This document shows positions 21,436 through 33,000 of a stretch of 64,000 nt of DNA, piece by piece. The notes beneath the pieces are model-generated. The model searched no databases. It saw only the letters and a program-made list of their open reading frames with translations, and was not told where the DNA came from. A program made the position numbers and the translations under genes. How positions within the stretch are numbered: the stretch's first letter is position 1; each line of letters begins with the position of its first letter. This stretch comes from Sanguinoderma infundibulare (Eukaryota > Basidiomycota > Agaricomycetes > Polyporales > Polyporaceae). The stretch is from contig JAVLRN010000011.1 of assembly GCA_032821775.1 (NCBI GenBank), positions 682,001-746,000 of the forward strand. The letters are read 5' to 3'.

Positions 21436-22592
21436 ATGTCCGTAAGTTTAACACACAGCCCGGCCCGGCCTGGGACTCGGAACCCCTTGATCCATCCTTG
21501 TATAATCCAAACGAAGCGGAGAAGGCATTCATGAAGACGACGACGGGGATCCAGGGCGACGATGAGCTGGAGACCCACATCGTTGCGATGCAGATGAAAG
21601 CCTTCAGGGTACGTGCGGTGCACTTTTAGACGGGTTCAAGCCTCATGCACATGGATACCACAGGTTTACAAATATCCGTGCATTCGAAAGTTTTGGTTCA
21701 TGGGGTGCGTCCTACCCATGATTGCTGATTGCCTGTTGGCGTGCTCACGGAGACGCCGTTTTGTAATAGGCATACGATAGTGCGCAATCCGGCGTACCCT
21801 CAGTTCATCGAACTCGGAAAGCAACGAGAAGGCGCGATCTTCCTTGACATGGGGTGTTGTTGTACGCATTGCGAACACTTCCGTCGCCGATCCCTGACCC
21901 ATACTTTGCGTTTTAGTTGGGAGCGACATCCGCATAGCCGTTCTCGACGGGTGGCCCGTCGAGGGAGCTATCGCAGCCGATTTGAGCAAGGGTGAGGTCG
22001 CTCGATCCGTTGAGTTCGGTCTGCCGTTATCCAACTTCACCTTATTGCAGACATGTGGAACCTTAGACACAAGCTCTTCCGCTCCACGCCCGCGACGTTC
22101 CCCGTCCCCTTCCTGCAAGGCGATATCCTCGACCCCACCTTTCTCACCCAGGCTCCTGTCCTCCCCACCTTTGCAGCTTTCGTCCCAGATTTCTCACCTC
22201 TCAGCGAGGTGACGTCCCTAAGCCGGCTGCACGGAAAGCTCTCAGCGATCTTCGCCGGCATGTTCTTCCATCTCTTCGACTTTGATGGCCAAAATCAAGT
22301 CGCGCATTGCCTTGCCAGCCTCCTCTCTCCCCTTCCCGGCTCCGTGATATTCGGAGTGCATGCCGGACAGCCGTTCAAGCGAGTGGAGACTCCAGAAGAA
22401 GGGACCTTGACGGATTGCCATTCCCCGGATAGCTGGAGGGAGCTATGGGAAGGCATCTTCACAGACGTTGGAGCCAGGGTCGAGGTGAAGACAACACTTC
22501 GGAGGCGCACAGATGGCGCAATTTTCGTCTATGGGACCTCTGAAAACATTGACCGACTCTACGACCTGGAGTGGTCGGCGATTAGGGTTTGA
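21436..22592 (+). CDS. AusD-like methyltransferase, copy 3; 5' end out of frame
   Basis: This is the most diverged member of the array. From PLDPSLYNPNEAEKAFM onward all five exon equivalents can be joined in frame: KYPCIRKFWFMG, AIFLDMGCC (motif I) with VGSDIRIAVLDGWPVEG, MWNLRHKLFRSTPATFPVP, LHGKLSAIFAGMFFHLF and HSPDSWRELWEGIFTDVG, to the stop at 22590-22592. However, the ATG at 21436, which aligns with the starts of copies 1 and 2, is one base out of frame with this reading. I found no in-frame ATG just upstream. Either an extra short intron, a different start or a 1-base indel is involved. The enzyme could be expressed from an undetected start, or the gene could be decaying. Confidence 0.74.
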
Positions 22593-23352
22593 GGATGAGC
22601 GGCTGGAGTTGTGGTGTAGGAATCGCTTGGCGAATATACGTCCCGCTGCTATTCAGGGTATATGTATTTCGCAGTGAAAGTCGTCGTTGATGTTGTCTGG
22701 CGCTTGAGCAATGTGATTAGCTTTACTTGGGGACCAAAACAACACACCAGCTCCGACAAAGCCCTACGAGCCTTGGTATTCCAAACATAGGTGAGCGAGA
22801 ACGAAGAGCCTTCCTATTGGAGAACTTGGTATGTCCCCGGGTTTTTGGTCAGCTGTAACCGGCTCGGACACGCCCGCCGAACCACTACATCAAAAGACAG
22901 AATAACTGAAGAACTGCTTCTTCAGTCACCGGCGGGTATATGTGTGCCATACCGGGCTTGTCCGTGCTAAAGGTGCCGTCACCCTTACATCAGCCGGCGG
23001 TATCCGTCCGTGTACGCTGCCGTTGTATGCGCTAAACTCGTCGAAATGAAGCTATAGAGGGCATGTGTACATATATCAGTGACTTTTAAAATCACGTTGT
23101 TGCAACTTCCGCAATCTCGACCTTCATCGCGGTGGTGGAACGACATGGTTGAGCACAAAGGACGTTAGGCGTCCAATTGCGGATGGTGTTTAAATTGCTG
23201 TTTGCACTTATTGTGCAAGAGCCTTAGATCCTAACACAAACAAACAAAGGTGGCGCTTTCACGGCATCATTGTACACTGCTCATCCCACGCTCTACATAT
23301 GTATGCACCAATACCACCTCCGTAAGGCCTAGCAGTAGGATTTCAGGGCAGC
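22593..23352. other. Intergenic region after the methyltransferase array
   Basis: About 760 bases with no supported gene; this stretch is AT-richer than its neighbours. It contains the copy 3 3' flank and the promoter of the VEFS-box gene. The 88-codon frame at 23250-23516 has no recognisable motif. Confidence 0.5.
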
Positions 23353-25932
23353 ATGCAGCCAAACCGCAACCCTTATACTCCTCAGGGCCGCGCTGGCCCC
23401 TCCCAACCACGACGACCAGCTCCGCGACACCATGTCCCAGGCTCGTCACCAGAGCGGTCCAACGACGCCGGCATATCGGGGAGAGGAGTTGCGTCCACGA
23501 GAAATCACGCAGCTGAAGCATTTGCACGCCTTCAGGCCGAGGCGGAGGTGTCGGTATCCTCTTCGGCTTCTTATGTGTGCAACGTTTGCTCACCCAAGCA
23601 TGTAGAGCCAATGATACCTTTGATCAGCCTCAGCGGGGGAACGCCCCACGCCGCGTCGGGAAACAGTCCAGGAACGCGCAACGAGCACCCCCAGCACAGC
23701 CTGGAATCGGGGCACATCGCCCCACAATGCGCAGGCCAGCGGCCGTCCCTTCGGGCGCAATGTCTGCCGAGGCCAGGAAGCCGCAATCGTCTTTCACCTA
23801 CATCGCACCGCTGCGATCGAATGCCAAGACCACATACCATCTCGGCCTACAAGAGTTTCGGAGGAAATATGCCAGGCGGGAGGACGGCGAGTACTCGCTG
23901 GGCACGCGGAGCGCTCCGCGGATGTCGCTCGCGTCCATGTCGGTCCAGCGTCGCGTCGGGCAGTCTCCGCGGAAGAGGGACCTACACGTCCAATCCCCTG
24001 TGGCCCGCCGGGGCGTCGGCGAGATCCCTGATGCGGCCGCGCACGTTGGGCGTAAGGAGAAGGTGGTAGCTGGGAGCAGCGACAGTGAGTCTGAGGGTGA
24101 GGCCGTTTCGTTGTCTTCGGATGAGGATGAGGACTCTGCATCGTGAGTCGCCAATTTCGGTCGATTTATGCGCTTCGCTGATCTCGAGTCGGTTCACAGA
24201 GGGCGCCGTGAAGTGGCTCGGAAGACCGCCCGGGTCGCCCGGCCAGCCTCGAACATGGCACGCAAGACAATTGTTCCGGGCGTGCGCAAGCTGACCAAGG
24301 CTGCGAGGAAGCTCGACCTCGAAGAAGAGTCGCCTTTAAGGAGGAGGGCGCGCAAGCGCGAGGATGTAGATGTCTCGCCCGAGGACAGCGACGGGGACGT
24401 CATCGAACTCACAGAGTCGTCTTCGGGAGAGGACATCGACAAGCTCTTGGATGCGTTCGACGCGCTGATTTTGACCTCGACCCGGCTGAAGCAGCGTCGG
24501 CGACTACCCTTCCTGGTCCGGAATCTTCGGATGGGGTTTGAGTCTCGATGCAGGACGTTCCGGATACCGATTGGCCCAGAGAACTTCCCTGAGTCTCCCG
24601 TGAAGCTCTTCTACCGATATGCGATTGATGAGAGTGACACGGAGGACTCGGATGACCTTGTGATCGTGCAAGAAAAGAAGTACCAGGAGTTCCTTGGCAG
24701 CATGACCGAGTGGGCGTGCCCGTTGTGCGAGTTGCATAAACCGTTCAGGAACAGGGCGATGCTCGCGTACCATCTGAGCAAAGACCACGCCGAGGTCGAG
24801 GTGTCTTGGCTTGAAAGGAAGGTTAAGAACGTGAGTAACTCATAAAATGGCGGTTATTGTCCCTTGCATTACTGATGAATGCGCAGGAAACACAGTGGAG
24901 TATCAACATTGTTCTTCCCGACCCAGACGAACTTGAAGACGACATTTCTGAAGATAGCGGGGACGACGAAGAACAAGAGCCTGATGAAATCGTTCCCGAA
25001 GTCGACGAAGACGCGCAGGCTCCCAGGTGAACCGTTCCCGCCTCAACTTCGGCTCCCTGATTATCTTACCTGCGATCTTCAGGAAACCAATCAGGAGTCC
25101 AGAACGGTCCCCGACGCTGAGGTCGGAACCACTTTTCTTGCCTGAAAGTGACGATGAAATGCCAGAGTCTGTCACTCCCCCTCCTATCCCTGCACACCCG
25201 GAACAGAACGATGTGAAACCCAAACTTTCGCCGACTCCAGCGGTCAAACGCCATACCACTCCGAAGCCTGCAGGCCGACCAAGTCTCGCGACAGCGAGCA
25301 GGAAGTCGTACCGAGGCTCAGCCCTTCCAGCTCGTTACCCCAGCCCTCCGCCTCCAGACGATCGCGAGGGGCCAGCTGCTCAACCGCCATATCTCCCTGA
25401 GAAGACGGCCGATACACAAGAGCTGTACTCATGCCGTATCGGCGGACCACGCATCTTTGACTTGCTCACGACACTTCCTATGGACGAATTCGGGGTGATG
25501 GCTTGGGAGATCGTACACCGAGAGGAGGAGCTATTCGAGATGGAGGACATGCTGGACGAAGACAAGGTGATGCTCGCGCTCTGGAACAGGTGGATCATGG
25601 TCAACAGGTGCGTCCACTGAGTCACTGGAGCTGGAGATGGTATTGACAGGAACGCAGGAGTGACTTCCTATTTCATGAGTACTACGACGGTGTGATCAAA
25701 TTCATTGACAAGTATTGGGAAATCATACACCAGGCGGCTGGATGGCGCGCTCTAAGGGCCTTCCTAATTGTGAGTGTTGGCCATTGTGGTTCCTTATGGC
25801 GTTGACTAATTATCTCTACAGATGCTTTGCATGAATCGATATCTCAAATTCGAACAAATCCTGAAAGCGTTAAAGCACTACGAGTCGAAAACTGGGATGG
25901 AATTCTGGTATAAAGATGCCGATGGCGGATGA
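23353..25932 (+). CDS. SUZ12: VEFS-box and C2H2 protein, SUZ12-like (PRC2 subunit)
   Basis: It is probably the basidiomycete counterpart of SUZ12, the subunit that supports the EZH2 methyltransferase in H3K27-methylating PRC2. The N-terminal part contains SSFTYIAPLRSNAKTTYHLG. A basic and acidic middle leads to a conserved segment with SPVKLFYRYAI. A single C2H2 zinc finger follows: CPLC...HLSKDH in WACPLCELHKPFRNRAMLAY. After a Pro-rich linker the VEFS box reads LLTTLPMDEFGVMAWEIVHR, MLALWNRWIMVNR, FHEYYDGVIKFIDKYW and a last exon MLCMNRYLKFEQILKALKHY. Finger-then-VEFS order is the SUZ12/VRN2/EMF2 layout. It is about 730 residues. The boundary of exon 1 near 23545-23610 is unresolved: the upstream frame starting MQPNRNPYTPQ does not join cleanly to the conserved frame, so the start is uncertain. 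Confidence 0.8.
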
Positions 25933-26382
25933 GGTTCATAGTGTCCCAAGTCTGGTTATTTCCATACTTTATGACTCCCGCAGGAAGACGACGCGCGGTA
26001 CTGACAACAAATATATCACCGTGTTCGGCGCTCAGAAAACCGTTTTGAAGCTGTATCTCTCCCACAGGAGTGACGATGCCTTTCCTTGAAGACGAAACGC
26101 CGCGAAGCCCTTCCCCCTCGTAGGAATTGCCTCTTGGGGAACACTTTCTAGTATTGAATATCTTTCAGAAAGGTGATCATTTCTGATTATTCATCGCCGG
26201 TCTACTCCTCGGAAACGGTGGTACTTTGCGGTGACTGCAACCCAAGACAAACCGCCACTTACTATATTGGGAGGTGAATGAACGAGGCCGCACTTACGTA
26301 AGACGGGAACGCTACTTGTCCGCGTTTCGGAGACTTGCTCTCTCCTACCTTCTTCCTCGACGTCCTCGCCGTCGAGCTCGTC
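25933..26382. other. Intergenic region upstream of BUR1
   Basis: This lies between two genes on the plus strand. No gene is seen. It presumably carries the 3' UTR of the VEFS-box gene and the BUR1 promoter. Confidence 0.5.
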
Positions 26383-29354
26383 ATGATCTCTTCCTTATCC
26401 AAGCGACCCGCCTCGACGACCCCATATGCAGACCGCCCAACGAAGCGAATGGCCACGTCGTCCCCGGAAGAAGGAGAATTGGACGACACAACGCCTCCGC
26501 CGGTGGCAAGGTCTCCTTCCCCTTCCAAGGATTCAGCAAAACCTCTGGCAAAAATACCTTTTCCATTCAAAAAGAAACCATCTGCTCCGGAGAACGGTGC
26601 AAATGGCGCAGCGAAGGATAGGTCGGGGTACGCGCGGGATGAGGAGCGGCGGTTCCGGGAGGAAGACACAAGGAGGCGGTTCGGGCTCCCTCCACGACCG
26701 GAACGTTCTGACGAACGGCATGGACGATCGTGGCCCGTAGACAGTTGGGAACCGGGTCCAGACAGGTACGACCGTCCCCGCTGGGAGGCTCAGAGTTACG
26801 TTCCAGATTCGCGATATCCTCGCGAGCCCGAACGGCGGCCATACCGGTCTCCTAGTCCACCTCGTCATTTAGACAGGCGACGGCATTCACGCTCGCGATC
26901 TCCCCCGTCACCACGCTCACCGTTGTCTCCTCGCTCTCCCTTGACCCCGAGTTCGACGAAGGAGAAGCACCGACTCCCGCCCTCGCGACCGGTGGTTCCC
27001 GACCCTGCAACGTACCGTGCCGTATTCGAGCGGGACAGGTGGAGAGACGAGGACGAACGCAGGGCTCGCAGACGAGATCCTGTCCGGGAGAGTTATAACG
27101 ACCACCGGGATGGCCGCGAAGGTTGGGAAATACAACGACCTGTCCGTAGCAGAGTGTCTGACCCAAAACGTTCAAACGCCCCAGATACGTATACGCTCAG
27201 GTCGCCATCGCCCGTTCAGCCAGAGAGTCCGGTCGCACGCCTCATATCCCCTCGCGCAACCCCAGAGAAGAACGGCGCTGCTGCCGCGTTGCCACTGCCG
27301 GACGGTCTTCCACTTTCAGCGCCGCTGGACTTGGCAGGGCTACCTCCAAAGCCGCCGACGCCACTAGACAGCCATTCTCCGCGACCACTCCCTCCTGCGT
27401 TACCAAGACTGGAATCAGAGCTCCGGAACGCAGCTTCGGCAGTCCCACCAGAGCTTGCGAAGAAGACGTCGGAGACCCAACCGGTCGCGGTACGTCGTCC
27501 AATGCGCAAACCTGTTCACAGGACAAGAGGACAGGAGCAGCAAGCATATGGACGTGTCTTCGTGGGCTGCGGTCAGCAGAGCGACTACACGGTGATGACG
27601 AAGCTTGGTGAAGGCACCTTCGGGTGCGTTGTAATTTAGCTGACTCCATTACCTTTTGTGGTGCTGACCGATACATGCAGAGAGGTGCATAAGGCAATTC
27701 ACCGCGAGAAGGGCCATACTGTCGCTCTCAAGCGCATTCTCATGCATAATGAGAAGGAGGGCATGCCCGTCACTGCGCTACGTGAGATTAAGATCCTGAA
27801 GGCTCTGCATCATCCGTGTATCGTTGATATTCTCGACATGTTCGTCGTCCGAAGTGCGTCGGGACTCGGTTTCACTCAGTGTTTCGTTACTTATTCCTGG
27901 CGTCAGGTCATGGCAAGGAGTCGCCGCTGTCGGTGTACATGGTGTTCCCGTACATGGACCACGACCTTGCTGGTCTGCTGGAAAATGAGCGCGTGAAGCT
28001 GAGTCCCAGCCAAATCAAGCTGTACATGAAGCAGCTGCTCGAGGGTACCGAGTACATGCACCGGGTAGGCGTCTTTATCTTCATCCAGTACGCAGGTCCC
28101 ACAACTCCCGTAGAACCACATCCTGCATCGAGACATGAAGGCGGCGAACCTACTCATCTCGAACGACGGATGCCTGAAGATCGGGGACTTCGGTCTTGCG
28201 CGGGCGTTTGATCCGAACATCGTCCAGGTCAAGGCGGACGCACGAGGTAGGGAGCGCAAGTACACGAACTGTGTCGTCACGCGGTGGTATCGTCCTCCGG
28301 AACTTTTGCTGGGTGCGCGCCAGTACGGCGGCGAGGTTGACATGTGGGGCGTTGGGTAAGTCTTTGTCTAAAGAGCCGGCCGGCTGTGAACACGGTAAGT
28401 ACGGCAATCTGACCTTATTGCAGCTGCGTACTGGCAGAGATGTTCTTCCGGAAACCGATCTTACCTGGAGCATCGGACCTTGACCAGCTCGACAAGATCT
28501 GGCAGCTTTGCGGCACGCCGACCCCGCAGAGCTGGCCCGAGTATGAGTCCCTTCCTGGGTGCGACGGTGTCAAGAACTTCCAATACCACTCTCGGCGGGT
28601 GCGGAAAAACTACGAGTCGTACGTCTAGAATGCCATTCAGCGTCGGTCAGACTGACATTCGCTTGTAGGATTGGTTCTGAGACTGTGGACCTCCTCGACA
28701 AGTTGTTGGTTTGCAATCCAAGGGAACGGCTGACGGCCGCGCAGGCCTTAGACCATGACTACTTTTGGACAGACCCTTTGCCGGCAGATCCTAAGTCGTG
28801 CGTCCCTTCTGTCTTGCTCGATACGACAAGACTGACTGTCGGTTCTGTTACCCAGGCTCCCTACCTATGAATCTTCTCACGAATTCGACAAACGTGGTAG
28901 ACGCCATCAGGCTCCTGCAGTCCCACCACAGGCCGAAGGAGCTCCGAGACCGCTACCACCGCCAACAGGAGTTGGCATGCATGGCCGTCCTCCTCCGCCT
29001 CGCGAGGCCTTCCGGAATGGCCCACCCCCAGTGCACTATGCCCCTCCACCCCCGGGGGCCCCTGCGATGTATGGCACGCACGCCCTCCCATACATACCAC
29101 CCCGACCATACCAATCTGTCCCGCCGCCCACGCTGCCACCTATATCCCTGCGCCCAGGCCAGCCCCCTCCCCAGATTATGGCCATGGCCATGGTACAGCC
29201 CTTACCACCGCCGCCGCAGGCATACGGAAGGCTGCCTCCCCCTAGCCTGCCGGCCCGACCACCGCCGCCGGTCCCCACAGGACGTCCGGGTGGGCCAGGC
29301 TCAGGATACCGGCACGGCGTGTATGGTGGTGGAGGCGAGCTAAACTATGGCTGA
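26383..29354 (+). CDS. BUR1: BUR1/CDK9-type cyclin-dependent kinase
   Basis: BUR1 is the fungal P-TEFb-like kinase that phosphorylates RNA polymerase II and Spt5 during elongation. A long N-terminal extension is RS/SP-rich ([20 protein letters not shown]). The kinase starts at [20 protein letters not shown], with glycine loop GEGTFG joined over an intron to [25 protein letters not shown] contains the catalytic Lys and the cyclin-binding helix, PVTALRE in place of CDK9's PITALRE. Then come [12 protein letters not shown] (catalytic loop), [11 protein letters not shown] (DFG), a T-loop with [20 protein letters not shown] and WPEYESLPG. The C-terminal tail (after 28860) is very Pro-rich with GGGGELNYG at the end. 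It is about 850 residues with at least six introns. The long RS-type N terminus is also seen in CDK12/CTK1 kinases, but the catalytic domain favours BUR1. Confidence 0.92.
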
Positions 29355-30028
29355 GCTGTTCTGGACACTCGACTTACTCGTGGTCCATCGGCAAGCGTGG
29401 ACACTCTCGCTGTGTTTATTGTTATCGAACCGCACATACTCGCGCATAGTACATTCAATTGTATTGTATATATCATAGCTCACGCCGCACACGCACACAC
29501 ACACACATCCCGCTCATCCTGGCCGCGTTCATCATGCACATATCCATATCGTCCTCGCTTGTTACCAACATGGCTTTCTTGTCATCCCTAATCGTTGTAC
29601 AATTATTAATCTAGAGCAATGTTTGGCCCTTTGTTGCACCCTATAGAGCTTCTTCGTTGGCTTGCCACAGATGTCGTCGCTGGTCGCTGGTTTCGAGTCC
29701 GGGACAAGTATCCGGGGCGAAAAAGAAGATCGATAAACATAACTATCACGAAAGCTCCAGGTATACATGTGCATGTCGTACTGGTCGTAGAGGAGGGGTC
29801 ATTACTCGGTGGGTGGGGAATAAGTACATCTAGAACGTAACACTACACGTTCAAGCCAGTCCCGAGGAGGATAGCAGACACAGCAAGCAAGGGAAGATAG
29901 CGATGATACAGCATATGGTCGACGTCATCAGATGAGCGATGCATAATGTACGTAAGTAGAAGCGAGAGGAGGACGCGACAGAACAGTGGTGCATCAAGGA
30001 GAATACAAGAATGGATGGAGCGGGAAGG
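29355..30028. other. Convergent intergenic region
   Basis: This contains the 3' flanks of BUR1 (+) and PDS5 (-). There is a short (AC)n-type microsatellite near 29490-29506. No gene is seen. Confidence 0.55.
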
Positions 30029-33000
30029 TTAACCGTCCGACGGTGCTGCTTTGGCTTGCCGCTTCGCAGCTCGTGCGGCTTGCTTCTTTGCTTGTGCCTG
30101 AGGGCAAACAGGCTGTATGAGCGAGGGATGCGGTCACTGAGCTCGCACGAGACGTACCCTGGTCCTCGTAGGGCGCTCCTTCTTTTCTCCGTCGGCTTCC
30201 TCTGCCGACTCTTCGTCCGACTCGTCCGCCTCCTTCGCGGGGGACGTTGGGGGCTTGTCCTCATTCTGATCATCGGCGTCGGAGTCGGACGGCGCGGATT
30301 CGTCATCCGAGTCGTCTGCCGCTTTCCGCTTCTTAGCTGTCCGCGCGCGCCTGAGAGGGAGCAGCATGAGCATTCGATTCGTTCTGCGGAAGGCACGACG
30401 ACAAGACTCACTTGGCAGATCCGTTCGTCTTGGGTGCCGCAGCTTTGCGCTTGGCTGCTGCAGCACGAGGCGCGCGAGGTTTCTTCTCCTGCGTGGACAC
30501 GTCAGGACACAGGTGTACGGCTGCGATTTTTACCACGCTTGCTTACTTTCGCCTCTGCTGGTTTCGACTGCTTCTCAGCGAGCCACACCAACGCATCCTC
30601 CGGCAAGTAGACTCTCTTCAAGATCTGAATGAAGAACGAGAACGAAGTCAGCATGTATGCTCGATGCAAGCGCCAAACTCCGAAGCTTACCTCGTTGGCC
30701 GCCTCTGAGCTAGGAAGGGGTCGCAAGATGTCGGGTGGCAACCGAACCTTGCCTGGCCACGTCTCCAGGACCAACGACTGCGCTTTAGCGTGAGCCTTGA
30801 TGGTGTACTGCGCCAACTCCGCGCAAGCGTAGAGGTTCTATATGAAAAGGTTGTGAGCTATGCAGCTCAGGCAACAAGTGCTTTAGACCAAGACTCACTT
30901 CGCTGTAAGAATGCGACTCTGCATCGCGCACCGTCTTGGCTTTGAGCGCGATATGGTACAGCAGCGAGATGTTGTCGCTGTTTGCCACGAGATCTAGGAA
31001 GAACTGGATGTACCTGGTCCGACACGCACGGTGAGCGCAAGCCCCCACATAGCGAACTTTTGAAGACGGCGGGACATACTTCGCGATATCGGGAAGGAAC
31101 TCCTGCTCGACCCTGAAGTCCGGATGGTGCGCAAGGAGATGGAGCAGGCGGATGAACGAGTGCTCAAATCGGTCGAGCCGCATCGCTGGAGATCTCAGGT
31201 GTCAGTCGCATACATGAATGTCCAAGCTGTTGGACACTTACGCTTCGGCATGGCGCGGAGGGCATAGGTAACGTACGCCTGCGCCTTGCTCTTCACGTCC
31301 GCCTCGGGGTCGTGGACGGCGAGGAAGGGGACCATGTTGTACTGGATGGGGAGCATCCCTCTGGACAGCAATGCGAGGAGCTTGTCCAGGAAGCTCATCC
31401 GGATCTGGTATACCGGGTCCTGTTGCATTTCGCGTGGTTAGTCGGCACGGATCCGGCGGACTGTATGACGGCAAATGCACCTGTATGGTGAGTGCGATCT
31501 GTACGAAGTACTTCGACACTTCCTGCACGTAACCAGGGATCGTCGACAGACGGAGCAGCGACGTCGCTGCCTGCAGCCGCAGTCGTGATTTGACGAATGG
31601 ACTGCGTTATCCAAGTCAGCGCCGCTCAACACACAAGCCGTCTCCCTATCTATACTCACAGGTCGCTTGCCTCTGCAGAGAAGGAACCCTCGTGCTGCAA
31701 CACAGTAGAGAACATCCGAATAACGGGCTGCGCGATTTCGAGCGCCGTCTCCGAACCCGCATGCGCAATGCAGCGGTTCCGGCACACCTTTAAAGCAAGT
31801 ATCTTCGCGCGGAGGTCGATGGGCATTGTGTCGTAGTCCAACCAGTCTTCGTCGGTCTCCATCTATAGCCAGTTAGCATGAACAGTGCACTTGTTGTCAG
31901 GTCCACACTACGCTCACCATGTCCTCATCCACGTCAGGTGTCGACCTGAGCACCTGCTTGACGAGGTACGCCATGATGACGTCGCTCTTCTGCTCAAACG
32001 CATCCGGCGCACGGAGCGACAGCTGTGCGAGCACCGCGATGTGCGCGACGAGCCTGTCCGGTTCGACCTCTTCCAAACCGTCCGCTATCTCCTGCAACAC
32101 CCCAAAAAATCAGCTTGACGCTACATCAAACTCTCAACCGTCACACACCTCCACGACCTGCGTGCATAGCTCGTCCGCGTTCTTCAAGCACGCGATCAGC
32201 CTCGCCGCAAACTTCGCGTGCCGCACGTTCCCATCCATGACGAACCGCATGACCCGCTCGACTGTCCGCCTGTCCGCAACAACGCCGTCAGCCTCTCCGC
32301 ACTCGTTCAAGCACACACTGAAACTAGAACCACACAGCAAAGAAAGAAAGAAAGTGTAACCAGAAAATCACACGCACTTGTCGCCGGGCGCGATCTTCGC
32401 GTCCCACATCGCAGCCGCCGCGAGCGCGTGCAAGCACACCTCGACCAGCCGCGCGTTCCTCTCGTCCGCGATCGCCTTCCCGATCTCCCCAACGTGCGCC
32501 TTGTACAGCGCGGGACAGTGCTTCGACACGAACGTCATCCACGTCTGCGCCGCGTGCGCCGCCTGTTGCGCGCGGCCCTCAGGTTCGGTGCCGCCCCCGG
32601 CGGCGTAGAACGAAAAAGACTGTCCGTTTTGGGACTGAGTTTGGGAGTATGCGACCGAGGACGGCGGCTCGGGCCCTTTTTGGACGCGCTTGATGAGCGT
32701 CGGGATCGAGGACTGGTTGAGGATGTGCAGGGAGGCGCGGCGGAGAAGGATGGTCATAGTGCCGAGGATGCCAGAAGAGGATTGTTCGACCCTGCGGAGG
32801 AACTCGCTCTGCAGGGCGAGCTGTCAGCTTGCGGGCTAGAGGGTGGTTATCGAACATCCAAGAGACGCGTACCCTTGCTTTGACCAAGCCTTTCAGGTCG
32901 GTCTGGTTGTCCATACATGTCTTCAGCAATTTATATAGACGACCTTCGTTGAGCTTGGCGAATGCTTGCAGGTCTTCAGCTGCCTTCCCAGGCTCGGGAA

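Noticed and set aside
16684..22592. A secondary-metabolite cluster around the methyltransferase array
   Set aside because: No terpene cyclase, polyketide synthase, NRPS, P450 or transporter lies next to the array; the CYP53 gene is 29 kb away and belongs to benzoate metabolism.
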